Shown here: piece by piece, positions 1 to 10,885 of the stretch
Layout: every line of letters starts with the position of its first letter
Numbering within the stretch: position 1 is the stretch's first letter
Assembly: GCA_015143295.1 (NCBI GenBank)
Contig: CM026562.1
Coordinates: 12,738,041 to 12,802,040 of the forward strand
DNA from: Tetracentron sinense
Taxonomy: Eukaryota; Streptophyta; Magnoliopsida; Trochodendrales; Trochodendraceae
Length of the DNA: 64,000 nucleotides
Direction of reading: 5' to 3'
Notes under the pieces: generated by a model
Told to the model about the DNA's origin: nothing
Seen by the model: the letters and a program-made list of their open reading frames with translations, nothing else
Database searches by the model: none
Program-made: the position numbers and the translations under genes

Positions 1-2
1 AA

Positions 3-200
3 GGCAAGAGACCAATGAAGGTAACCCCCTCCAACAGGGGTCAAGCTACTGATTCCCCTATCATCGCCCTTTCTTCCGACTCAGATTCCACCTCCTCTTC
101 CTCAGACTCCCATGATGACTCCGATCCAGCTGAGCCATCAGAAAATGTCCTCTCAAAGGTTGCAGACCTCATCAAAAAGCAGAAAGCAGATGAGCTATGA
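3..200 (+). CDS. C-terminal part of an acidic, serine-rich ORF (copia 3' region)
   Basis: The frame is open at the left edge and ends at a TGA, so only about 65 C-terminal residues are seen. The stretch contains a run of Ser and Asp residues followed by a short Lys/Glu-rich helix-like tail ending KADEL. It lies about 480 bp (without the inserted solo LTR) before the copia polypurine tract. That fits the end of the polyprotein or of an extra 3' ORF such as some SIRE elements carry. I do not recognise a domain, and the start and function cannot be judged from this window. Confidence 0.4.
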   Translation, partial: GKRPMKVTPSNRGQATDSPIIALSSDSDSTSSSSDSHDDSDPAEPSENVLSKVADLIKKQKADEL

Positions 201-657
201 TTTTTTTATTTTTTTGATGTTGACATAGGGGAGAAATATGAAATGTAATGAAAATTTAAATTTGATGATTGATGATTGATAAATGAAATGACATTTGAAC
301 CATTTGAATTATGATGTTTTTTTTTGCATCTTTGGCAGTACACACATAATATGTCATGATATTTTTTTTTGCATCTTTGACAGTACACACATAATATGTC
401 TTTCGCTTATGCAATTCTATTCTTGTCTTGATCTAATATGTTGTGAAGAGAAATTAAAATTGAAACTTATCTTTGTGGAACTTTTCTTGGTACATAACCA
501 GGATGATATATCCTTTAACTCATCATAAATATGCATCTAAATTATAACTGTGATTATTTTTACAAATACATATGCGTAGGGGGAGCTTACCTCAAAGTTT
601 TTATGAAAAACATGTCGTGAAGGGGAGCTCAACCCGATTTCATTACATTGTTATGTC
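201..657 (+). other. Non-coding 3' internal region of the copia element
   Basis: An AT-rich stretch with no convincing coding sequence. It contains a short tandem duplication (about 318-400) in which a T-rich tract followed by gcatctttg and agtacacacataat occurs twice. It is the untranslated region between the last ORF and the polypurine tract. Confidence 0.5.
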
Positions 658-946
658 ATTATTGTAACACCCCGAAATACCCCCTAGGAGTTTAGGGATA
701 TTTTAGGTGTCACACTGCGTACCTATCAAACCATCCTGTAATGCACAAGATAAAATACAATACTAACAACGATAATTAGAGCACGGAAGCTATCATATAT
801 GCGGAAGCGTAAACAAATTTTCATTTCTTCTGATGATCCAAAATAGTATTCCAAGTTAACATAAATACAAGACATGTCTAAGCCTAAGGTGGACAGGCCC
901 ACCTATCAAAATATCAAAATACACAAGACCCTCTCATACTCTCCCC

Positions 947-1087
947 TCAACAGTAGTCGAGGTATGGCCACGCATCGAGGTCTCGGTCCGCCTGAGACTG
1001 TAATGGAATAGCCAGCTCTCTCTCCTCTATATACTCTTCCTCGACCCAAGGCTCCGGGTCGAGGGCTCCCTCAGTACTTGCCGACAT
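947..1087 (-). CDS. LTR micro-ORF, 46 aa, solo LTR copy
   Basis: A short ORF from ATG at 1087 to TGA at 947. It encodes a peptide starting MSASTEGAL, with the acidic core PEPWVEEEYIEERE and the end WPYLDYC. The 46-residue length equals that of the copies in element A. Relative to A, several core codons differ only at the third base (for example Glu GAG/GAA and Arg AGG/AGA). Expression is unproven and the function unknown. The next entries of this kind note only what differs. Confidence 0.45.
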   Translation of the reverse strand: MSASTEGALDPEPWVEEEYIEERELAIPLQSQADRDLDAWPYLDYC

Positions 1088-1375
1088 GAAAGTACGGCTG
1101 AGCATGGAATACTCAGCGAGTACAAGCTACTAGCAGACCATAACAATAATAAAACACACAATAGTAATATCATACAAGCAGTAATAGAAACATCACAAAG
1201 AAACAGTATAGGGCATGACACAATACAAGCATCCTGACGTGCGTACATGAATGCGAAAATGCCGATAAAACTCATGCTTGAAAACCCCTGTCATGTCCCG
1301 GTATGCCTCGTAGAAATCATGTATGCGTGCATGCATGAATGCATGATCATCATCTTCTAAACCTCCATCTTGTAA

Positions 1376-1725
1376 CTTGTGAGCCAGAGGCTAGCACCCG
1401 AATCTCCCTGGGCTGCCAACCTCTTTGATATGCAATGCACTTGTGAGCCAGAGGCTAGCACCCGAATGTCCCTGGGCTACCAACCTCCTTGTTATGAAAT
1501 GCATGGTTTTCTTGTGAGCCAGAGGTTAGTACCCGAATGTCCCTGGGCTACCAACCTCCTTGACAATAGGTGATTTTTATTACTTGTTTAGTTTTCTTGT
1601 GAGCCAGAGGCTAGTACCCGAATATCCCTGGGCTACCAACCTCCTTGACAATAGGTGTTTTAGGGGTTATCTTGTGAGCCAGAGGTTAGTACCCGAATCC
1701 TCCCTGGGCTACCAACCTCCTTGAC
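1376..1725. repeat. Minisatellite in solo LTR, 5 units
   Basis: Five imperfect direct repeats, each starting near gtgagccagaggctagc (1379, 1442, 1516, 1600, 1674), spaced 63-84 bp. On the opposite strand the unit is related to the minisatellite of the element A LTRs (gctagcctctggctcac). It lies in the transcribed leader part of the LTR. Confidence 0.8.
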
Positions 1726-3117
1726 ATGCAATATTTTCTTGTTGTTTATTATATGCACATGCTCTTGAAATCACGGTTCATGCTATCATGCGTGCTCGTG
1801 TACGTGTCCATAGTGACAATCATGAAAATGGGAATAACCAAGCTATGGCATTATAATTCAATTCATGATATGAACATAGGTAACATAAGTAGTTTGCATA
1901 ACATTTGATCAATTTATTATTTATAAGAACGCATGCATAAAACCCATTTCTATATTCTTCATTGAAATCATTTATTCATAGTTTAGGTATTTTGTCAAAC
2001 ACTTTCATACATTATTCCTTAGTAGTTTATCTCCTTCTTTTAAATGCATATTTTTCATTCAATCACACAATGGTAAGTTTGTTATTTGTACTATGCCCAT
2101 CCTCCATTTTCCAATCCACAACCCACACATCATACATCACACATTCGGCATCCAATCGCCGTATCCAACCTCCATCCAAGCATTCCTACCCTTTCTTTAT
2201 CTTGTTTATATTTATTATAGATGACACATTTTGCAAGGAATAAAACATACTAACAAGAATCATATTTCATAAGGAAAAACCTAGATTTATTGCTAGGGTA
2301 AGTTAGTAGGGTGTACTAACCTTAGATCAAGGCTTGATCCTTGGTAGAAACCTTGATTGAAGCTCTAACTTAAAAGAAGAACACCTTTGCTTGAAGGAGA
2401 CTTGAGTTGGGGAAGAAACCCCTTTCAAAACATACGTGAGATGGCTGCCCTAGCTTGGAGAGTGGCTCCCACACGAGCTTGAGCCTCGATTTTGAAGCAA
2501 CTCGAGTTGGGGTGAGCTATGGTTCTTAAACCCCCTTTGATTTCCTTCTCAAAACCAAACCCTAAGTTAGAGCTTTCTCCTCTTCTCTCTCTATCTCTCA
2601 AAATCCCTCAAATTTTGTAAGTGAGGCCTCAAAGGGTCGAGCAAACCCTTATGGGTAAGGGTTTAACACCCAAAAGATGAAAACGCCCTTACTGAAATTT
2701 TTGCAAAAACGCGAGGACCGAGCGATCGGTGTTAATTACCGATCGATCGGTTGCCTACCGAGCGATCGGTTGATTGACCGAGATCTCGGTCAAAAATCAA
2801 CTCTCTGGAAAATTTTCCCATACAAAAGTTTCGACCGTGCGATAGCTACCGATCGATCGGTTTTGGACCGATCGATCGCTGACTGGACCGAGCGATCGGT
2901 TCTCTGTATGTCTAGACTGTTTTGACCATATCTTTTGACTCGCTCGTCGGATTTCGACGATTCAACTTGCGTTGGGTTCGTCTTTCGAAAATGCACATTT
3001 CTGACATTTGGGAATTTCCGATTTCTCTCTTATTTATTAATTAGACTATGAGGAAGGCCAATTAGCTACGAAAACGGTATTCATTAAGTATAGAAAAATC
3101 CGGGTGCTACAATTATC

Positions 3118-3130
3118 AAAAAGGGGGAGA
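3118..3130 (+). promoter_or_regulatory. Copia polypurine tract
   Basis: The purine run aaaaagggggaga lies one base before the TGTTAG start of the 3' LTR. This is the expected primer site for plus-strand DNA synthesis. Confidence 0.8.
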
Positions 3131-3131
3131 T

Positions 3132-4612
3132 TGTTAGCCTCAGGGTTACAACCATGAGTACCCCTAATAATTTTGATAATAACATAACAATGAAATGAAA
3201 ATATTTGGTACTAATGAAACCATTTTAGAGCGTGAACATTTCAGATTACATAAGTTGATAGCACTCCAATCATGAAAAATGATGGAAATTATCCAAGAGG
3301 AAGTTCAACTCAATACAAGATGAAGATTCAAGAAGAGACCTTAGTCCAAGTCAAGACCATTGAAGACAAAATGCAAAATTACAAGACCCAAGTCAAGCCA
3401 AGATTATCTCTCATTTTGCTAAATGTATTATTCTGAGAATGTATAGGACTTATGTAAAAAGTCCTCAAAAGAAAGGTGAAGTGAATAAGCTCAAGAACCA
3501 TAGATTGACCATAGGCGCCTAGGACATCCTTTGAAATCAATTTAAGGCCCAAATGAATCATAAAAATATGATAAAAAGATAGCTAATTGACCTAGGAAAT
3601 CAATCAAATCCCTTCGGTCTGATCCTAGACTGAATTCAGAGTTTTTACTCTGAATTCGTCGACGAATTATCTGGGTAGATTGAATTCAGCGACAAAGTCA
3701 TGACAGAATTTTAAAAAGTCTATTCTGTCTCATGAATTCGTCGACGAAATCTTTGGTTGGGTTAAGATTCGGCGACGAAGTCGTTTCAGGATTTTTTGAA
3801 ATCCAATTCTGTCTTTTGAATTCGGCGACAAACTCACGTGGGAACTCCACTTCGTCGACAAAATCATGTCTGAAATAGAAAATTTTCTGTAACGGACCTA
3901 AAAGCATTTAATCCTTCCCCAACGGTGCTATTGGATCAAATGCTACAAAAGGAGTTCATTTATGAACATATAATAACTCTTGATCACTGCAATAACTCCT
4001 ATTGATCCCTCATTCATTGCTATTGATTTTCACTCACTCTCACACTTAGAAAATCCCCAAAAGTTTCTCTTAAGCTCATTCAAGTCTACTTTCTTTGAGA
4101 GACTTTATTAGAGTTTGTATTTCACTCTTATCTAACTCATTTGAGGAGCCTTCTGTTCAGATTTTCAATCCAAAACCTATTTATTGAGAGTAGTCAAGAA
4201 TCCAGGATTCTTGCACTGAAGTTGTTGCTTCAGCAATATCAAGAGAGGGTTGTACTCTTGAAAGGTTTCAGCTCAGCCTAAAGGAGAGCTTCAAAGGTGA
4301 TATCTTGACCTATAAAGAGAGATTGTAAGGGTTTGGACTCCACCTATGAAGGAGCTTGTATGATTAAGGAATCGTGGTGAATCCTCTAACTGGAAGCTAA
4401 GGCGGGGAGTAGGCTGGTTTGCTGAACCTCAAGAACAAATCTTGAGTTTGCACTCTTCTTATCTCTTCTCTCTCTTTTAATATTTCATTGTTTTATCTTG
4501 TTGCATATTATACTCTATTCTGCTCTTTGAACTTGTAGTTCATACTTTTAATTTTTAAAAATCTGCCTTAGACCCTATTCACCCCCCCTTTAGGGTCATT
4601 ACCTGGCCAACA
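3132..4612 (+). repeat. Copia 3' LTR
   Basis: Starts TGTTAG directly after the polypurine tract and ends near GGCCAACA, where gypsy integrase sequence resumes. Length is about 1481 bp. At about 3650-3870 it holds several spaced GAATTCGTCGACGAA-type palindromes. The right border is set by the switch to gypsy coding sequence and may be off by a few bases. Confidence 0.75.
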
Positions 4613-5160
4613 AGGTTTTGGGTCCCGAATTGATTGAACATACAGTGGATAGGGTCAAGCTTATCCGGGAGAGGTTGAAGACTGCACAAGATCGACAGAA
4701 GAGTTATGCTGACAACCGAATGAGAGATCTTGAATTTCGAGTTGGCAATTTGGTTTTTGTCAAGATTTCACCGACCAAGGGTGTTATGAGATTCGGGAAG
4801 AGAGGCAAGCTTAGTTCGAGATACGTGGGTCTGTTCGAGATCATCACTAGAGTCGGTGAGGTGGCTTACCGTGTTGCCTTGCCCACTCATATGGCAACAG
4901 TCCACAATGTATTCCATGTTTCTATGCTCCGGAAGTATATCCCCGACCCATCCCATGTCATTGAACTTGATCCGGTAGAAATCTAGGAGGATCTCATACT
5001 GATTGAGCAACCAGTGCAGATCTTGGACAGGCGAGATCAAGTCTTACGCAATAAGACCATCCCTTTATCCCTTAGAAGATGGCAACACCACTCAGTAGAA
5101 GAAGCTATATAGGAGCGTAAGGCCAAAGTAGAAGAAAAATATCCTCAATTGTTTATTTAA
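4613..5160 (+). pseudogene. Gypsy element C: end of integrase and chromodomain
   Basis: The frame encodes the C-terminal region of a chromovirus integrase (around VLGPELIEHTVDRVKLI and ISPTKGVMRFGKRGKLS) and then a chromodomain with the motif QILDRRDQVLRNKTIPL. It closely matches the ends of pol in elements A and B. Stop codons at 4984-4986 and 5110-5112 break the frame before the terminal TAA at 5158-5160, so it is a pseudogene. The upstream part was displaced beyond the window by the copia insertion. A chromodomain normally steers integration toward chromatin marks. Confidence 0.88.
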
Positions 5161-5237
5161 GACTTTAGCTTTCTTTGTATTTTTTTACGGCTTTGTACGT
5201 GTACATATCGTCCAAATTTCAAGGACAAAATTTTTGT

Positions 5238-5250
5238 AACGGGGGGAGAA
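5238..5250 (+). promoter_or_regulatory. Polypurine tract of gypsy element C
   Basis: The tract aacggggggagaa lies directly before the LTR and matches the position and sequence of the tracts before the A and B 3' LTRs. Confidence 0.8.
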
Positions 5251-5493
5251 TATAGCGCCCCAGAACTTTCCATACCTAATGAACAGAGTTTTCATAACCA
5301 ATTGGCCTTCTACATAGTCCAATTAATAAATAGAGATGAATTGGAAGATTCTAAACTACCAGAAATGTTCCTCTTCGAAGGACGAGTCCAACATAAGTTG
5401 AATCGTCAAAATCCGACGAACGAGTCAAACGTTATGGCCGAAATACCCCAAGGGGGTCTGCAGGTGAAAAGAGAGGAAAAACTGGGTTTTGCG

Positions 5494-5735
5494 ATCGATC
5501 GTCATATGGCGACGATCGATCGTCACGAGTCCAGAAATCTAGGCAACTCATTGGATCATGGAAGATCGATTGTCCAAAACCAACGATCGATCGTCTGGAG
5601 ACTGAAAACTGGACAACCTTCGGGATTCTCATATGATCGATCGTCCTAAGCTTGACGATCGATCACCCGGGACCAGGAAAATTGGGTTGTCTACTGGAGG
5701 TGTGGACGATCGATCGTCCCAAGACCGACGATCAA
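5494..5735. repeat. Palindrome array in LTR C
   Basis: Several spaced copies of near-perfect palindromes on the pattern GACGATCGATCGTC, 10-45 bp apart. The array lies just upstream of the TATA box, in the same slot where other LTRs of this window carry different palindromes. Confidence 0.75.
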
Positions 5736-5795
5736 TCATCATCGAGGAATTTCAGTTTTTAAAAGACACAAAACCAAGGGCTTCAACCCTTGGCT

Positions 5796-5803
5796 TATAA
5801 ATA
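5796..5803 (+). promoter_or_regulatory. TATA box of LTR C
   Basis: TATAAATA lies directly after the palindrome array and about 545 bp into the LTR. It is followed by a leader with AACCTAAACC, so transcription probably starts about 30 bp downstream. It is the best promoter landmark for this LTR group. Confidence 0.6.
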
Positions 5804-6663
5804 GAGGTGCATTGGGGGTTTTTGGTTTAACCTAAACCTAAGAGAGAGGAAATGAGAGAAAGAAGAGATGAGAGATTTGGGAAAATCTCCAAGGGGGATA
5901 TCATCTAAGATCAAGAAGAGATCAAGATCTCCCCAAAATCAAGCAAGGCCTCTTCATATTCAAGGATTCAATTCTCTTCTCCCAATTAGGAGCTTAAATC
6001 AAGGGTTTTCTTCCAAGATCAAGCTTAATCTCAATGTTAGTACACCCTACTAACTCCCTTAGCAATAACCTAGGTTTTTCTCTTGAAAATCATGATTCTT
6101 GACCTTGTGTTCTTCTTTCCTTGAAATATATCATTTTTCCTAAATATAAACAAGATAAATAAGAGGTGTGGATGTATGGATTGGATGGTGGATGAGACGA
6201 TTGGATGTCGTATGGATGTGGTGTGATGCGTGTAATGGAAAATAGTGGGAGGGCATTCTACAAATAATGAATGTACCTTGATGTTTTGATGAAATATATG
6301 CACAAAAAAGAGGAAATGAAATGACTAAGAAATGTTGCATGCCATGTGTTTGATAAAATGCCTAACCAAGGGTTAAACGGATTTAATGAAGAAAATGGAA
6401 GTAGGATTATGAAAATTTTCCCAAAAATGATAAGTTGATCAAATACTTGTTATGTAGTATGCATCCTAGCATGATTATTTTAAAAATGAAAATGCTATGC
6501 ATAATCCCTTTTGTTGCACATGCTATCATGATCACCACAAGTGCTATACTCACAATTCCTTTATTTGTTCATGTCATCATGATTACTACACATTGCCTCA
6601 CACACACACATGCATGTATTACCAAGATTTTCCTAAAAGTATAAAGTATACGAACTAACAAGA

Positions 6664-6850
6664 ACAAGAATTGTGATTCACGAAACGAATGATAAAGCCG
6701 GACATCGGGCCGGTCAAGGGTAGGGCATATCCTTTGGATATTTCATACCTGGCTCATAAGGAAAACAAGCATGATTGATAAAGCCAGACATCAGGCCGGT
6801 CAAGGGTAGGGTATATCGCAAGTTATGTCATACCTGGCTCACAAGAAAGC
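6664..6850 (+). repeat. Minisatellite in LTR C, 2 long units
   Basis: Two direct copies of a unit of about 100 bp containing gccggtcaagggtaggg, followed by diverged ggctcacaag repeats to about 6960. It occupies the same LTR position as the other leader minisatellites. Confidence 0.65.
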
Positions 6851-7359
6851 AAGACAAGGAGGTTGGTGTACCCTTTTCTATATATATATTTCGTTGAAGG
6901 GAACTTACGTTCTCAGCTCATAAGTCGCTTCAAGGGCACTAACCTCTGGCTCACAAGTATACAAGCAAGTCAAGTCAAGAACATGTCAAGAATATGACAA
7001 GAACAAGCAAGAAAAGTGATTCCAAGCAAGACAAGATAAACATGTGTGATTCTCACTAACAAGACAAAGATAAGAAACAAGTTTTCAAACATGACAAGCA
7101 AGTTTTGAAAGAAACGCGACAAGCTATTTTCAAGAATAAGACATGATTTTTAAAGTATGAGTTGTACCGGAGTTTTTGCATTCATTTAAGCATGTTAAGA
7201 TTATTACATTGCTTTACCTTACCGCTATTTGTCATATGCTACTATTATTGCTTTAGATTGAAATGATGAATTATATCTGGTTGCTTTTGTGTTATTGTTA
7301 TTGCTATGGTTAGCTAGTAGCTTGTACTCGCTGAGTATTTCATACTCTGCCGTACTTTT

Positions 7360-7479
7360 ATGTTGGCAGGTACCGAGAATGCCCTCAACCCTGAGCCTTG
7401 GGTTGAGGAAGAGTATGTAGAGGAGAGAGAGCCTTCTATCCCGATGCAATTGCAAGAAGATAAAGACCGAGATGTCTGA
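7360..7479 (+). CDS. LTR micro-ORF, LTR C copy, shortened by a stop
   Basis: Starts MLAGTENALN, contains PEPWVEEEYVEERE, and stops at TGA 7477-7479 after 39 residues. The six residues after that stop still read PYLDYC before the next TGA. The stop therefore most simply replaces the Trp codon of the 46-residue form (TGG to TGA). The ATG lies about 1.5 kb downstream of the TATA box, so the ORF would sit in the transcribed leader. Confidence 0.4.
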   Translation: MLAGTENALNPEPWVEEEYVEEREPSIPMQLQEDKDRDV

Positions 7480-7801
7480 CCATATTTGGATTATTGTTGA
7501 GCATAGTAGGCTCGATATTCTTTTTGTATTTTGATAGGTGGGCATGTCCACCTTTGACTTGATATGTTATATATATATGTTAACTTGGAATACAGAGTAC
7601 TTTATATAGAAAAGAAAAAGTTGGTTTACGCTTCCGCACTCATGTTTAGCTTCCGCACTTTGATTATTATTGTTATAGTATTATGGTAACCTTGTTCATT
7701 GCAGGATGTCAAGTATGCCTTATGTGTCATACGGGATGATTGACATGGTGGTCACGAACTAAAGTATCCCTAACTCTTAAGGGGTATTTTGGGGTGCGAC
7801 A

Positions 7802-8071
7802 TTTGGGCTTTCCATTATCATGTTTTTTGGTCAACTTTTAATATATCCTAGGGCCTTGGATTGTTTTTCAAATAAGACAAGGCTTCCTCAGGTCAATCTA
7901 GGCTTTTGAACTTTCAATCAAAAGAGAACTCTTTACATAAATCCTAGACTCTTAAAATGAAACCATAAAACCTTTTTGAGTCTTCACTTTTCTTGTCTTG
8001 ATTTTGAATGATTTTCTTCTATTGGTTTAATGATCCAACTTAAATATTTTGGTGACTTCTTACCATTGATT
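7802..8071. other. Unassigned spacer between LTR C and solo LTR D
   Basis: AT-rich sequence without coding potential. It may belong to the 5' LTR of the Ogre element, which would then be interrupted by solo LTR D and by element C. No second copy is available to test this. Confidence 0.3.
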
Positions 8072-8360
8072 TGTCGCGACCCAAAACCCACCCTAGGAGT
8101 TAGGGTGAACTTTGGACGACTAATCATGACTTGCTTGACAACCAACCTGCAAAAACCCACAGAGCATATACAATAGAGGATATAAACAGCGGAAACATAC
8201 TCTAACATAACACAGCAGAAGTCTAATCAAATCTCTATGTATATACGAATCCAAGTTTACACAAAAGGAATCCAAAAGAAAGTGCGGACAGACCCGCCAA
8301 AATACATGAATGTATATCTCTCATCTCACCCACAGCTATTCACTCAGAATCTAACACCAC

Positions 8361-8480
8361 CTACTGATGACCCTCTACGGGAGGTTCCTCCAAAGGCTCC
8401 TCGACGTACTCCTCTTCCACCCATGGACCAAGAGCACAAACATCAAATGGAGCAGCAGCTCCCTCATAGCCTGCCGACAT
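8361..8480 (-). CDS. LTR micro-ORF, solo LTR D copy, 39 aa
   Basis: From ATG at 8480 to TAG at 8361. The peptide has the B-type form: MSAG start, a Phe-Asp-Val-Cys-Ala segment, the core GPWVEEEYVEEPLEEPP, and a short end. The frame is intact although the LTR is solo and has lost its duplication. Confidence 0.45.
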   Translation of the reverse strand: MSAGYEGAAAPFDVCALGPWVEEEYVEEPLEEPPVEGHQ

Positions 8481-8784
8481 GAGAAGTACGGCTGAGCATG
8501 GAATACTCAGCGGGTACTAAATACTAACCAATAGTCATAGCAAAACCATAGCAGCATAGGAAACAGGAAGCATTTCACATATATAAAGTAGGAGCCATCA
8601 ATATCATAACAAGGAAATAAGGCAATTCATAATCATGCTTGCATTTCATGAAAAGCCGATAACACCCTTGAAAACACCGTGCACTTGACTTGACTGAAAA
8701 TACCATTTCCGTGCTTGAAAACTTGTCGATGTTTGTCTTATCTTATCGTATCATGCGTGTCATGTGTGTCATGCCATGTCATGC

Positions 8785-9004
8785 TTGCTTGGAAAAGTAA
8801 ACTACTTGTGAGGGAAGGGAGACCCTTCTTCCTAAATGTCCATGCTTGTCATGTCATGTATCATGCTTGCTTGTTCGGAAAAGTAATCTACTTGTGAGGG
8901 AAGGGAGACCCTTCTTCCTAAAATGCTTATACTTATCATGCCATGTCTTGTCATGCTTGCTTGGAAAAGTAAACTACTTGTGAGGGAAGGGAGACCCTTC
9001 TTAT
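8785..9004. repeat. Minisatellite in solo LTR D, 3 units
   Basis: Three direct repeats of about 85-90 bp, each holding ggaaaagtaa and acttgtgagggaagggagac. Related units occur in solo LTR E and, on the opposite strand, in the B LTRs. Confidence 0.75.
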
Positions 9005-9787
9005 GATAATGCATGATTGTCTTGTCCTTGCCAAAAGCGAGGTAAAACATATCGTACGATATGCCCCACCTCTAAACCGTGTTCTTGAAAACCCCGATAA
9101 AACATGTCATGCATGCGTGCTCGTGAGATCGTGTGCATACTTGCATTGGAATTAAATATGACATTTGAGGGATTTCACAATATGTAGCATATGCAATTTC
9201 AAACAAATAATCACTCATGACATTTTTGGGAAAATGAGAACTCACACTATCATAAGCCCTAGCATCCATTTTCTTGATTTTAACATTCATTTTATTCACC
9301 TTGGCATTTCATCAAGCATAGAGTGTGTCCATTATTTATTTAAACCTAAATCATGCTTTTCTAGGTGGGTTATACTCATATCACACTTGTTTTTTTATTA
9401 TTGGAACAATGCCCTCCCCATTTTAATCATCACAACCCAACCATTGGCATCCAATCGCCCATGCCATCTCCATTCACCATTTACAACCATCCACCTCATA
9501 GCACATGTGTAAATAAAGGAAATTAAAGAGGAATAAGGTAAAAGAAAGAACTATAACTAGGAGGGTAGCAAGAAGTACCGACCTTGAAGAAATGAGGAAG
9601 AAACCCCTTGAGAAAAATCCTCACTTGATTGGAATGATCCAAATCTTGATTTGGAGAAGATCCAACCCTTGTTGAAGCTTTTCTTGATTCCAAAACAAAC
9701 CCTATTTGGAATCCTCAAGATCCTCTCCTTCTCTTTCTAGGAACTCTTCTTGGTTTAGGGTAAACCAAAAACCCTCTCTAAGCCTTC

Positions 9788-9795
9788 TATTTATA
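9788..9795 (-). promoter_or_regulatory. TATA box of solo LTR D
   Basis: On the minus strand TATAAATAG occurs immediately downstream of the palindrome array, mirroring the arrangement in LTR C. Confidence 0.55.
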
Positions 9796-9854
9796 GTGTA
9801 AGGGATGAAAAACCCCCTAAAAATCGCATCCAAGAAAGTAAAATCGCGTCTCTA

Positions 9855-10035
9855 CGATCGTTCGTAGCGATTTACGATCCATCGTAGCCTTCTACGATCG
9901 ATCGTGGCTTCCTACGATCAATCGTAGTTTCACCCGAGAGTTTCCAGCATTTCTAGGGATTTACGATCGATCGTAGCATCTCTACGATCGTTCGTAGCTC
10001 CGCTACGATCGTTCGTAGGGTCCCTACGAGCGATC
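9855..10035. repeat. Palindrome array in solo LTR D
   Basis: Eight or nine spaced palindromes on the pattern CTACGATCGATCGTAG or CTACGATCGTTCGTAG. On the minus strand they lie between the conserved LTR block (about 10085-10145) and the TATA box. Confidence 0.75.
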
Positions 10036-10574
10036 GCAACTTTTGCAGAAAGTTTTCAGCATTTTTGCATTTTCGTATTTCGGCCATAACTTTTGACTCG
10101 CTTATCCGATTTTGATGATTCAACTTGCGTTGGATTTTTCTTTCGAAGGAGAAAAACTTTCATGTTTTTCACAACTTCCAATTCTTCCTTTTTCTTGGAC
10201 CATTTTGCCCCTAAACCTGACTGATCCGAAATTGGGTTTCGTCAATCCAGATTTTTAAACCGACCCGACTTCAGAAATCGGTCTTTTGACCTAACAAAAA
10301 CTCAAAATCAAGACAAGTGATCAACATGAACCCTGAAGAGGGTTCAATTATCTTTCCAAAAATTCAAGAATCGCTTGATTCCGACGAGCGGTGTGAACGC
10401 TAGGGCTATTTAGAGTCGAGGGCATGCCAAGGCATAACCCTTGTCAATACTCAAGAGTATTCTATACTCTTGCCTATTTCATTCCAAACACCCATACACC
10501 ATAAATACATTCTTAAATGCTTTAGTATATGATATCATTCGTCCTACATGGCCATCAAGATCCGGGGTTCTACA

Positions 10575-10863
10575 AGTTAGCTTTTCTTTCTTAGATTAGT
10601 CTTATCTTAAACACTTAGACATTTGAACAAAATCAATTTTAATTTGGCTTAAACCTAAGGAGTAGGGAATCATTGTGAAATGGAAGCCTCGGGGTGCCTA
10701 ACACCTTCCCCAGACTTAACCGAACCTCTTACCCAAATCTCAATCGCAGACCAAGACCTTATCCAAATCCCGGGGACTTCTCCCTTCTGAATGAATAGGT
10801 TACGACTCTGAAAAATTACAAATCTCTTGAAGTTTTTTTAGGGTTCCAAAATTCATGCTCACA
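10575..10863 (+). repeat. Probable end of the Ogre 5' LTR
   Basis: The stretch contains gcctcggggtgcctaacac and ends ctcaca a few bases before the primer-binding site. I recognise the first motif from Ogre-type LTR ends. The LTR start is not defined, because solo LTR D lies immediately upstream. Confidence 0.5.
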
Positions 10864-10867
10864 GCTC

Positions 10868-10885
10868 TGGCAACTCCGCTGGAGA
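10868..10885 (+). promoter_or_regulatory. Ogre primer-binding site (tRNA-Arg type)
   Basis: The sequence tggcaactccgctggaga differs slightly from the tRNA-Arg complement known as the Ogre primer site (tggcgactccgctgggga). Its position directly after the LTR end supports the assignment. Confidence 0.75.

Larger units (their letters stand above)
663..3111 (-). repeat. Gypsy (Tekay-type) solo LTR, reverse orientation
   Basis: The sequence begins TGTAACACCCC and ends GGTGCTACA. Reverse-complemented, it matches the start (TGTAGCACCC) and end (TTTTGGGGCGCGACA) of the LTRs of element A. The 5-bp duplication ATTAT flanks it exactly at 658-662 and 3112-3116, and no internal coding region is present, so it is a solo LTR left by LTR-LTR recombination. 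Length is 2449 bp. It contains a palindrome array (about 2712-2905), a minisatellite (1376-1725) and the conserved micro-ORF (947-1087). It splits the 3' region of the copia element. Confidence 0.92.
1..4612 (+). mobile_element. SIRE-like Ty1/copia retrotransposon, 3' part
   Basis: This is the 3' end of a copia-type LTR retrotransposon whose 5' part lies left of the window. Visible parts are a short stretch of coding sequence, an untranslated 3' region, a polypurine tract and a 3' LTR starting TGTTAG. The LTR contains the motif ccctattcacccccc near its end, which I recognise from SIRE/Maximus elements. A reverse gypsy solo LTR interrupts the internal region. To the right the sequence passes directly into gypsy integrase coding sequence, so the copia inserted into gypsy element C. 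The class is inferred from the PPT, the LTR and resemblance to the reverse copia at 19607-24458. Confidence 0.7.
5251..7801 (+). repeat. 3' LTR of gypsy element C
   Basis: Follows the polypurine tract and ends in ggggtattttggggtgcgaca. The expected TG start is mutated to TA (TATAGCGCCCC for TGTAGCACCCC). Length is 2551 bp. It contains a palindrome array built on GACGATCGATCGTC (about 5494-5735), a TATA box, a leader minisatellite and a micro-ORF copy. Confidence 0.87.
8072..10574 (-). repeat. Gypsy solo LTR D, reverse orientation
   Basis: Starts TGTCGCGACCC and ends GGGGTTCTACA. Reversed, this is the B-type LTR form (TGTAG...GGGTCGCGACA). Length is 2503 bp. No coding region is attached. The flanking 5-mers (tgatt on the left, agtta on the right) do not match, so no target-site duplication is visible. 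It carries a CTACGATCGATCGTAG-type palindrome array (about 9855-10035), a TATA box and a micro-ORF copy. Confidence 0.85.
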
